From Prevotellaceae bacterium (GTDB taxonomy: Bacteria; Bacteroidota; Bacteroidia; Bacteroidales; UBA932), in assembly GCA_031273485.1 (NCBI GenBank), contig JAISRS010000434.1, positions 1-5,410 on the forward strand: a stretch of 5,410 nucleotides of DNA, in the 5' to 3' direction. Position numbers and translations under genes: made by a program. Under the pieces are notes generated by a model, which saw nothing but the letters and a program-made list of their open reading frames with translations, ran no database searches and was not told the DNA's origin. This document shows positions 1 to 5,299 of the stretch, one piece after another. The first letter of the stretch is position 1. Every line of letters begins with the position of its first letter.

Positions 1-2
1 CA

Positions 3-1004
3 ACGACAACGGGTTTTGCACAGGAGAAAACCTCCCGGCAGAAAACGGACGTGGAAGAAGCCGGATTAAAAGGCAAAGTGAAAAGTGTAAAAACTATTGA
101 ATATAAAGCCATAGAGGAGTCCGGAGAAATTACAAAAGGAGGAGTGTCTTCCAATGAAGAATATCTGTATAACTCAAACGGAAATCTGATTGAAGAGAAC
201 AGGTATAACTCCGACGGCAGTTTGAGGCATAAACATACTTATAAATATGATTCCAAAGGGAATCTGATTGAAGAGTATAAATCCAACGGCATGTCGAATG
301 AAAAAGATATTTACAAATATGATTCCAACGGAAATCAGATTGAAAAGAATGAGTATGGATCCGACGGCAGTTTGGATTATAAATATACTTACAAATATGA
401 TTCCACCGGAAATCGAATTGAAACGAACAGCTATCACCCCGGTGGCAGTTTGAATTATCAATGGATTGACAAATATGATTCCAATGGAAATCGGATTGAA
501 CAGAATTTGTATAATTCCTACGGCAGTTTGGATGAGAAATGGACTTACAAATATGATTCCAACGGAAATCGGATTGAAGAAAACAGGTATTTTTCAGACG
601 GCAGTTTGAATTATCAATTGACTTGGAAATATGATTCCACCGGAAATCGGATTGAAAAGAACCACTATAACCCCGGTGGAAGTTTGAATTATCAATGGAC
701 TTGGAAATATGATCTCGACGGAAATAAGATTGAAGAGAATGAGTACAAATCCAATGGCAGTTTGTATTCTCAATATACTTACAAATACGATTTCAAAGGA
801 AATCTGATTGAAGAGAATGGATATAAATCCGAAAGAAATCTGCTTGAGTGGTTATCTGACGGCAGTTTATCCTATAAAAAGACGTACGAATACACATACG
901 ATTCCCAAGGCAACTGGACAGAACAAATAGCATACAGCGAAGAACCGAATTCTGTTAGAGAAGCCAACAGTATCACCGAAAGAACAATAACGTATGATGA
1001 ATAA
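3..1004 (+). CDS. Secreted YD-type tandem-repeat protein, 5' end outside the window
   Basis: The reading frame is open from base 3, so the gene starts upstream. The first visible residues are TTTGFAQEKTSRQKT, which resemble the end of a signal peptide with a cleavage site after GFA. This suggests export to the periplasm or cell surface. The GTG at base 51 is therefore probably an internal valine codon and not the start. After a GLKGKVKSV segment, common at the N-terminus of Bacteroidetes repeat proteins, come about ten units built on YKYDSNGNRIEENxYxSDGSL, mostly 26 residues long. One is 24 and one near the C-terminus is 35. The pattern resembles YD/RHS-like beta-strand repeats, but no RHS core or C-terminal toxin domain is seen. 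The protein ends shortly after the last unit. Its role is unknown; a surface or envelope structural protein is plausible. Its stop codon TAA overlaps an ATG (TAATG) in the downstream nucleotidase frame, so the two genes are probably co-transcribed. Confidence 0.85.
   Translation, partial: TTTGFAQEKTSRQKTDVEEAGLKGKVKSVKTIEYKAIEESGEITKGGVSSNEEYLYNSNGNLIEENRYNSDGSLRHKHTYKYDSKGNLIEEYKSNGMSNEKDIYKYDSNGNQIEKNEYGSDGSLDYKYTYKYDSTGNRIETNSYHPGGSLNYQWIDKYDSNGNRIEQNLYNSYGSLDEKWTYKYDSNGNRIEENRYFSDGSLNYQLTWKYDSTGNRIEKNHYNPGGSLNYQWTWKYDLDGNKIEENEYKSNGSLYSQYTYKYDFKGNLIEENGYKSERNLLEWLSDGSLSYKKTYEYTYDSQGNWTEQIAYSEEPNSVREANSITERTITYDE
162..938 (+). repeat. Coding tandem repeat, about ten units of mostly 78 bp
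   Basis: Counting residues from base 51, the units begin at about residues 38, 64, 88, 114, 140, 166, 192, 218, 244 and 279. Spacings are therefore 26, 24, 26, 26, 26, 26, 26, 26 and 35 residues. The most conserved DNA is around AAATATGATTCC and GGAAATCGGATTGAA. Units at 114 and 192 are especially alike (both STGNRIE...PGGSLNYQW), exactly three units apart, which hints at duplication of a three-unit block. All spacing changes are multiples of three, so the frame is preserved. Confidence 0.85.
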
Positions 1005-1030
1005 TGGAAGAAATAAATAATATGAACAAC

Positions 1031-1528
1031 ATGAACAGTAAAAAAATCCTTTACATCGACATGGACAATGTCTTAGTCGATTTTGCTTCGGGCATAGCGC
1101 TCCTGAGCAACGAAACAAAACAGGCATACGAAGGCAATTTGGACGACGTTCCGGGTCTTTTCAGTCTGATGGCCCCGATGCCTTACGCGATAGAATCCGT
1201 CAAGTTTCTGGCGGAATATTTCGACGTTTATATCCTCTCCACCGCGCCGTGGAAAAACACCTCAGCGTGGTCGGACAAGGCGGCATGGGTCAAAAAGTAT
1301 TTCGGTGACGGCAAAGACAGCGTTTTCTACAAACGCCTCATCATCACTCACCGCAAAGACCTCAACAAAGGCGACTATCTCATCGACGACCGCACCAAAA
1401 ACGGCGCAGGAGAGTTTGCAGGGGAACTGATACAGTTCGGCAGCGAACGGTTCCCGGACTGGAAGGCGGTGTTGGAATATATAACAAATAATCAACTATG
1501 TCAACACTATCAAGAGCCATTGAAATAG
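1031..1528 (+). CDS. 5'(3')-deoxyribonucleotidase, NT5C-type HAD phosphatase
   Basis: This is a probable cytosolic phosphatase that removes the phosphate from (deoxy)ribonucleoside monophosphates, in the NT5C family of the HAD superfamily. Counting from ATG 1031, HAD motif I is the IDMDNV segment, with nucleophile Asp10 and acid/base Asp12. Motif II is ILSTAPW (Ser/Thr near 70-71). Motif III Lys is in THRKDLNKGD (about Lys109), and motif IV is the DYLIDDR pair (about Asp119-Asp120). All catalytic motifs are intact, and about 165 residues is normal for bacterial members. In-frame ATGs also occur at 1004 and 1022. ATG 1031 is preferred because it aligns without gaps to the ATG of the second copy at 3477 and gives the usual short MxxKKIL start. 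ATG 1004 overlaps the stop of the preceding gene, so translational coupling is possible. The last 31 nt overlap the HD pseudogene, and the C-terminal tail LCQHYQEPLK is encoded there. The gene appears more GC-rich than its neighbours. Confidence 0.88.
   Translation: MNSKKILYIDMDNVLVDFASGIALLSNETKQAYEGNLDDVPGLFSLMAPMPYAIESVKFLAEYFDVYILSTAPWKNTSAWSDKAAWVKKYFGDGKDSVFYKRLIITHRKDLNKGDYLIDDRTKNGAGEFAGELIQFGSERFPDWKAVLEYITNNQLCQHYQEPLK
1045..1154 (+). repeat. Direct repeat, copy 1 (nucleotidase 5' region)
   Basis: This stretch aligns without gaps to 3491-3600 at a constant offset of 2446 bp. I count about 13 mismatches in 110 bp (near 88% identity). One block of 39 bp is identical (1070-1108 against 3516-3554). 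The first half is the better conserved, and similarity fades after the codons for DDVPG. The upstream leaders are also alike (both have AAGAAATAA just before the start region). The pair brackets the HD pseudogene and the AbiE cassette. Confidence 0.9.
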
Positions 1529-1665
1529 CCGTCGCTGCTCACAAGGGGTAGAAAGACAAATCGGGAGCGGATTATATCCTGCACCCGTTGCGGGTAATGC
1601 AGCGCGGCAGGACGGAAACGGAAAAAATCTGCGGCGTGTTGCACGATGTTATCGTTCATCGTTAA
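1498..1665 (+). pseudogene. RelA/SpoT-like HD hydrolase, truncated with internal stop
   Basis: From ATG 1498 the frame reads MSTLSRAIEIAVAAHKG, then a TAG at 1549-1551, then KDKSGADYILHPLRVM and, further on, EKICGVLHDVI. This is the N-terminal pattern of the HD_4 / SpoT-MESH1 family: AHxGQxDK, then YILHPLRV, then LHDV. In that family a Gln codon is expected where the TAG is, so a single CAG-to-TAG change explains the stop. The metal-binding HD dyad is at 1642-1647. Similarity ends at about 1653, where family members continue with an acidic VxED segment; here the frame reads VHR and stops at 1663-1665. Relatives hydrolyse (p)ppGpp or related nucleotides, but only about the first third of a domain remains. 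No functional product is expected. It overlaps the nucleotidase gene by 31 nt in another frame, which fits a former operon. Confidence 0.85.
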
Positions 1666-1673
1666 AAAAAGCA

Positions 1674-1681
1674 TATCTTTG
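1674..1681 (+). promoter_or_regulatory. Probable Bacteroidetes -7 promoter box for the AbiE operon
   Basis: TATCTTTG matches the Bacteroidetes -7 consensus TAnnTTTG exactly. It lies just after the end of the HD pseudogene and 65 nt before the AbiEi ATG. No clear TTTG -33 box is seen at the usual distance upstream, so the call rests on the -7 box and its position. Transcription would start at about 1685-1690, only a few bases before the 1693-1733 hairpin. The box also overlaps a small inverted repeat, TTTGC-AGC-GCAAA (1678-1690). Confidence 0.55.
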
Positions 1682-1692
1682 CAGCGCAAATC

Positions 1693-1733
1693 GTGGTAAG
1701 ATAAACCCCGTTTTTCGGGGTTTATCTTACCAC
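1693..1733. promoter_or_regulatory. Perfect 18-bp inverted repeat (leader hairpin / candidate AbiEi operator)
   Basis: The left arm GTGGTAAGATAAACCCCG (1693-1710) and the right arm (1716-1733) are exact reverse complements separated by TTTTT. The repeat lies between the promoter box and the AbiEi start codon at 1747, 13 nt before the ATG. It could act as an operator: AbiEi of Streptococcus agalactiae is known to repress its own operon by binding inverted repeats in the promoter. It could also act as a 5' mRNA stem-loop affecting stability or translation. Neither side has a T-tract directly after the stem, so a standard intrinsic terminator is less likely, although termination of upstream transcription is not excluded. 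Confidence 0.8.
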
Positions 1734-1746
1734 AGAATACAAAAAT

Positions 1747-2547
1747 ATGTCTAAGGGAACAATATTAACAAAGTCGCTCACGATAGTGCAAATGGATTTT
1801 CTGAAGCAGTTGGATGAAGAAGAAATACAACTATTTACGATGGAATCTATCAGGGAAATTACCGGCGACCGTACGGAACAAATAAATGAGATAATAGAAA
1901 ATCTTGTAAAAAAAGGATTTTTATATCGCCTTGAGCGGGGAAAGTATTGTCGCAGCACTTTCCGCGACGAAAATGTAATCGGCACATTTATCGTTCCCGA
2001 CGGCGCTATAGCCTATTGGTCGGCATTGAATCTGCATGGATTGACGGAACAATTCCCCAATACGGTATTTGTTCGGACCACGCTCAAGAAAAATCCCGTT
2101 ACGATTTACGGAACGACGTATCAATTTATCAAGATAAGTGCCAAGAAACAAACAGGTATTGTGTATAACGGATACGGCAATTATAAATATCCGATTACCG
2201 ATGTGGAAAAAACCATTGTCGATTGTTTTGATTTGCCTCAATATAGCGGCGGTTATGCCGAACTTATCCGTGCATTTGCATCCGTCGCATTAGATGCCGC
2301 AAAATTGACCGAGTATTGCAACGCTATTGAAAACATTGCCGTTGTCAAACGACTTGGATTCCTGGCAGAGTTGTTTCAAAAAAAGGAGCTAAGTCCGTTT
2401 ATTGAATTTGCACATACAAAAGTAAACCGGACATACAATTTGTTCGATCCTTTCGGCAGCGCGGAAGGAGAACCGGATACAGCCTGGTATTTAAAGCTGA
2501 ATTTGTCGAGAGCTGCAATAACAGACATTGTACAAAAACAATATTGA
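1747..2547 (+). CDS. abiEi: AbiEi family antitoxin / transcriptional regulator (type IV toxin-antitoxin)
   Basis: This 266-aa protein is the probable antitoxin of an AbiE system. Such proteins counter the AbiEii toxin without forming a stable complex with it and repress their own operon. Residues about 11-70 form a winged helix-turn-helix: helices around TMESIREITG and EQINEIIENLVKKGFL, then the wing RLERGKYCRS. The following domain has AbiEi landmarks: AIAYWSALNLHGLTEQ (87-101), a beta-rich segment with VFVRTT, ITDVEKTIVDCF (150-161, the conserved 'ExTIxD' helix) and KRLGFLAEL (201-209). The start ATG has an A-rich leader. The gene appears complete, and its TGA is followed after 1 nt by the toxin ATG, so the pair is one transcription unit. 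It is likely self-regulated through the inverted repeat just upstream. The family call rests on recognised motifs, not on a search. Confidence 0.88.
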   Translation: MSKGTILTKSLTIVQMDFLKQLDEEEIQLFTMESIREITGDRTEQINEIIENLVKKGFLYRLERGKYCRSTFRDENVIGTFIVPDGAIAYWSALNLHGLTEQFPNTVFVRTTLKKNPVTIYGTTYQFIKISAKKQTGIVYNGYGNYKYPITDVEKTIVDCFDLPQYSGGYAELIRAFASVALDAAKLTEYCNAIENIAVVKRLGFLAELFQKKELSPFIEFAHTKVNRTYNLFDPFGSAEGEPDTAWYLKLNLSRAAITDIVQKQY

Positions 2548-2548
2548 T

Positions 2549-3409
2549 ATGATAAATAAAAGCGAAATAAACCGCTTGGCTACAGTGAATCAGGTTGCAA
2601 CAAGCACAATAGATAAAGATTGGGCATTAGGGCATTTCGTAGATGCTTTGTTTTCTGTTCCGGAATGTCGAGAAGAATTGGTATTTAAAGGAGGAACATG
2701 TATAAAAAAGTGCAGAATACCCGATTACAGATTTTCCGAAGATATTGATTTTACGGCTAAAAATGAAAGTTTTGTATTCGACCGCTCTTTGTTGGAAAAA
2801 ATAACCGACTTGATAACAGAGAGAACAGACATTCCATTGTTTATTCAATCTATTGATGAGTTGCGCTTTAACAATCGACGCACAGGTTATGTGGCACAAG
2901 TAAAATACTGGGGTGCAGATCATCGAAAAGATCAGCATCCTCCCGAACCTTCACGCTGGTTAACAAGCATAAAGATTGAAATAATATTATATGAACTGCT
3001 TGTTTTTGAAGCGGAAAAGCGGAATGTTTATCACCCTTACAGTGATAAACTCACAGAAAATGCCCAAAACATTCCTGTGTACAACATCCATGAAATGCTT
3101 GCCGAAAAGATAAGAGCGCTGATACAACGCTCTTATACTGCTCCCCGCGACTATTATGATATTTGGTTTTTGAGTAAAAATATAGAGAACGTTGATTGGA
3201 AAATGGTAACAGAAGCATTTTATGCAAAAACGGCATATAAAAAATTGCAGTTTTCGGGTATCGAACAATTAATCAATAACGAGAATGATCGTATATTGAA
3301 AGCGGCGTGGAACAATAGCTTGAAACATCAGGTTAGCCACAAAAATCTTCCTGAATATGATGTAGTAAGGGAAGATTTGTTTTCTCTTTTTCAACAACTG
3401 TTCAAATGA
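2549..3409 (+). CDS. abiEii: AbiEii family nucleotidyltransferase toxin (type IV toxin-antitoxin)
   Basis: From ATG 2549 this is a 286-aa DNA polymerase beta-like nucleotidyltransferase of the AbiEii/DUF1814 (PF08843) family. Characterised relatives use NTPs to arrest growth, and some (MenT toxins) add nucleotides to tRNA. Visible motifs are FKGGTCIKK (Gly48-Gly49-Thr50), SEDIDF with metal-binding Asp65 and Asp67, a further acidic position in IKIEI (Glu144), AEKIRAL (Lys187) and the C-terminal RDYYDIW (Arg200, Asp201, Asp204). All core residues are present, so the toxin looks active. A TTG at 2528 would extend the protein by seven residues into the antitoxin gene. ATG 2549 is preferred because it starts 1 nt after the antitoxin stop and gives MINKSEI, like the usual family start. 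Co-translation with the antitoxin is expected. The role is probably phage abortive infection or plasmid/island stabilisation, inferred from the family. Confidence 0.92.
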   Translation: MINKSEINRLATVNQVATSTIDKDWALGHFVDALFSVPECREELVFKGGTCIKKCRIPDYRFSEDIDFTAKNESFVFDRSLLEKITDLITERTDIPLFIQSIDELRFNNRRTGYVAQVKYWGADHRKDQHPPEPSRWLTSIKIEIILYELLVFEAEKRNVYHPYSDKLTENAQNIPVYNIHEMLAEKIRALIQRSYTAPRDYYDIWFLSKNIENVDWKMVTEAFYAKTAYKKLQFSGIEQLINNENDRILKAAWNNSLKHQVSHKNLPEYDVVREDLFSLFQQLFK

Positions 3410-3447
3410 TAAACAATCTAAAGCAATCGGATGGTAACGGATAATCG

Positions 3448-3455
3448 TATTTTTG
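3448..3455 (+). promoter_or_regulatory. Possible -7 promoter box before the truncated nucleotidase copy
   Basis: TATTTTTG fits the TAnnTTTG consensus and lies 21 nt before the ATG at 3477. No good -33 TTTG is visible upstream, and such an A/T-rich match can arise by chance. If real, it would drive the nucleotidase remnant and possibly the WG-repeat gene, since no better promoter is seen directly before 3752. Confidence 0.35.
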
Positions 3456-3490
3456 AAATATAAAGAAATAATAAATATGCAAAAAAAGAA

Positions 3491-3600
3491 AATCCTCTGC
3501 ATCGACATGGACAACGTCTTAGTCGATTTTGCTTCGGGCATAGCGCTCCTGAGCGACGAAACAAAACAGGCGTATGCGGACAATCCGGACAATGTTCCGG
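3491..3600 (+). repeat. Direct repeat, copy 2 (nucleotidase 5' region)
   Basis: This is the partner of 1045-1154, in the same orientation, without gaps and about 88% identical, with a 39-bp identical block at 3516-3554. Several differences are synonymous or conservative (for example Asn to Asp in LLSNETK/LLSDETK). This fits a paralogue that was once coding rather than a very recent duplication. Confidence 0.9.
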
Positions 3601-3617
3601 ATTGGACAAACAGCGCT

Positions 3618-3684
3618 CGGATGACACGGATGAACACAGATACGAAAATCTGCGTAAATCCTGAAAATCCGCGTCATCTGCGTG
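3618..3684. repeat. Imperfect palindromic intergenic repeat element
   Basis: The left arm CGGATGACACGGATGAACAC..AGAT (3618-3641) pairs imperfectly with the right arm ATCTGCGTAAATCC...GCGTCATCTGCG (3648-3682). The right arm carries an extra 9 nt (TGAAAATCC) that looks like a local duplication of the preceding bases. The CACGGATGAACACAGAT-like and GCGTCATCTGCGTG-like words resemble dispersed extragenic repeats that I recall from several bacterial genomes, though no copy-number check was possible. It directly follows the point where nucleotidase similarity ends, so it may mark the truncation breakpoint. Confidence 0.6.
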
Positions 3685-3751
3685 ACGAAAAAAACACAGG
3701 CAAGACCTGCAAAGCCGTAAGAGCAGGAAAAATTTTAAACATAATAAGAAA

Positions 3752-5296
3752 ATGAATTTATTTAAGAAATTATTTGGGAAAAAGGAGGAAAGTCACGAAA
3801 GTGAAGAACTCATTTCCACAGACAGCATAAAGCTGGTAAGATTTTATGAAAACGGCAAGTGGGGCTTTATGGACAGAAACACATGGAATATTATTGTTCC
3901 TGCAACGTATGAAAATTATTATGCTGGACAATTACCTGTATTTTATGAAGGTTTTGCCAATGTTGTAAAAAATGACAAATGGGGCTTTATCAATGAAACC
4001 GGCAAAGAGACCATTCCTCTGATATATGAATGGGTTGACTGCTTTTCCGAAGGGCTTGCGGCTGTAAAATTAAACGAGAAATGTGGCTTTATTGACAAAA
4101 CAGGAAACGAAGCAATTCCTTTCAAATATGAACAAGCAGGTTCATTTTTTGAGGGTACAGCTAAGGTGAAATTAGATGGAGAATGGGTTTATATCAATAA
4201 AAACGGAAAGAAAGTCAAAGCGCCAACCCCTCCCAAATTAACTGTATTTGCAGGTCGCAACCCTACGTATGCGGGATTTGGAGTATTTGCGGTAAACGAG
4301 GATATTAACAATCCTTATGAATTTAAATTTGTTGATAAAAACGGAGAAAAAGTTACAGACCAGAAAATACTTGGGAAAATAGCCATACATAAAATGGCAT
4401 TTGGCGAGTATTTTGTAGGTTTAGGGGCAATTAAAAAGTTATACGACCAAAAAATATTGGAATACATTGCGTTCAATCATCCTGAAGCACAGCAAAGATG
4501 GCATTGTTTAGAGAGAATTAGCAACCAGGCTGTTTTACGTCATTTTGTACTGTATGATAATAACGATGATGTAATAAATATTGCAATAAACCGGTTAAAC
4601 GACCAAAAAATTCTTGTCGACCTCTACTTAAATGATAAAATTGACATTAGTGTTAAAGCCAAAATCGTGAAAAAAATTAAAGATAAAAAATATTTGGAAA
4701 AGTTGCTTTTAAAAAATACAGACGCTAATCTTAGAGAAGCAGCAAGACTCAGTTTACAACGCATCAAGAATAATCGAAGTACCGTATATAATATAATAAA
4801 AAATATGCTTTATGAACTCGTTGAAATTGCTCCGACTTATTCCATGAATACTTTTCGTCAAATATCAGGCATGAACGATAGCGATGTGGAAAAACTTTTT
4901 CTTGTTGTGGATGAAAATTACTCATTGGAAACCAAATGTACAGTTAACAGCGATGGAGGAACAGAATATGGATACGGCTACAGTTATCTCAAAAAAAACG
5001 GTAAAACAGTAATTAAAAATTACGATTATCATTATAGCGAAAACCTCTATGAATTGAGTGGTTCTGGTCGTGCTGATGATAAATTTTGTAACTATATCTT
5101 CGATTTAGGCAGTTTGATGATACTGTTCAGAACGGAAAACGGGTCGGTTTTTGAAGCGCCAACGAGAACGTTTTTTTCGTTCGATAACGGCGATACTTGG
5201 GGCGACACTTGGGGCAAAACTTCATACGTATTATCAACTTATAAAGACAGTATTCTCCCTTATCTTAACTTAAAATTAATCAAAATAAAAGAATAA
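3752..5296 (+). CDS. WG-repeat protein with HEAT-like units and unknown C-terminal domain
   Basis: This 514-aa protein has no signal peptide; the start MNLFKKLFGKKEE is a basic, cytosolic-type beginning. WG repeats (PF14903 type) fill about residues 27-155: NGKWGF (37-38), NDKWGF (77-78), NEKCGF (111-112, Trp replaced by Cys) and DGEWVY (145-146), each followed by a 'D/N-K-x-G-x-x-x-I-P' strand. Residues 175-201 (FGVFAV...FVDKNGEKV) look like a degenerate fifth unit. Residues about 203-338 contain five helical units of 26-29 residues, each opening with a D/N-Q/K-x-I/V/Y-L motif (203, 232, 258, 284, 311), which resemble HEAT-type repeats. Residues about 345-514 match no family I know; they are rich in Tyr, Gly and Asn with a GDTWGDTWG duplication (480-488). 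Both repeat types usually mediate protein contacts, so a scaffold or sensor role is possible but unproven. The next gene starts 3 nt downstream, indicating an operon. Confidence 0.85.
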   Translation: MNLFKKLFGKKEESHESEELISTDSIKLVRFYENGKWGFMDRNTWNIIVPATYENYYAGQLPVFYEGFANVVKNDKWGFINETGKETIPLIYEWVDCFSEGLAAVKLNEKCGFIDKTGNEAIPFKYEQAGSFFEGTAKVKLDGEWVYINKNGKKVKAPTPPKLTVFAGRNPTYAGFGVFAVNEDINNPYEFKFVDKNGEKVTDQKILGKIAIHKMAFGEYFVGLGAIKKLYDQKILEYIAFNHPEAQQRWHCLERISNQAVLRHFVLYDNNDDVINIAINRLNDQKILVDLYLNDKIDISVKAKIVKKIKDKKYLEKLLLKNTDANLREAARLSLQRIKNNRSTVYNIIKNMLYELVEIAPTYSMNTFRQISGMNDSDVEKLFLVVDENYSLETKCTVNSDGGTEYGYGYSYLKKNGKTVIKNYDYHYSENLYELSGSGRADDKFCNYIFDLGSLMILFRTENGSVFEAPTRTFFSFDNGDTWGDTWGKTSYVLSTYKDSILPYLNLKLIKIKE

Positions 5297-5299
5297 AAT

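Larger units (their letters stand above)
3477..3755 (+). pseudogene. Truncated second copy of the deoxyribonucleotidase gene
   Basis: From ATG 3477 the protein reads MQKKKILCIDMDNVLVDF and continues close to the complete gene at 1031-1528 up to about DNVPD (base 3602). Only HAD motif I survives; motifs II, III and IV are absent, so it cannot be an active phosphatase. The frame happens to stay open through an intergenic palindromic repeat (residues such as MTRMNTDTKICVNPENPRHLRDE) and stops at 3753-3755. That tail does not look like natural protein. The TGA overlaps the ATG of the next gene (ATGA). A TTG at 3453 could extend the frame, but it lies inside the possible promoter box and is not conserved with the other copy. 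A short chimeric peptide may be made, but a gene remnant is the better reading. Confidence 0.82.

Noticed and set aside
51..53. GTG as the start codon of the YD-repeat protein
   Set aside because: The same frame is open to the window edge and encodes what looks like the end of a signal peptide (GFAQEK) just upstream, so the true start is outside the window.
162..938. CRISPR array
   Set aside because: The repeats are coding, imperfect, contiguous without unique spacers, and in frame throughout.
3..1004. RHS/WapA-type polymorphic toxin
   Set aside because: The YD-like repeats are similar in style, but there is no RHS core motif or C-terminal toxin domain; the protein stops right after the repeats.
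867..1127. Minus-strand reading frames (for example 867-1127, 1921-2241, 2627-2938, 3269-3637)
   Set aside because: They lie opposite well-supported genes, are Cys/Phe/Ile-rich in the manner of antisense frames, and show no recognisable motif or leader.
1549..1551. TAG in the HD frame as a readthrough or recoded codon
   Set aside because: The domain is also truncated downstream, and neighbouring genes end normally, so simple gene decay explains it.
1693..1733. Intrinsic transcription terminator
   Set aside because: The stem is long and perfect but is not followed by a T-run on either strand, and it lies between a promoter box and a start codon. A regulatory leader or operator fits better, though termination of upstream reads is not excluded.
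2528..2530. TTG as the start of AbiEii
   Set aside because: It would overlap the antitoxin gene and add MYKNNID. ATG 2549, 1 nt after the antitoxin stop, gives the usual family N-terminus.
5189..5215. Short 12-bp tandem duplication (GDTWGDTWG) as a phase-variable tract
   Set aside because: There are only two in-frame, non-identical copies; the change would not shift the frame and is most likely incidental.
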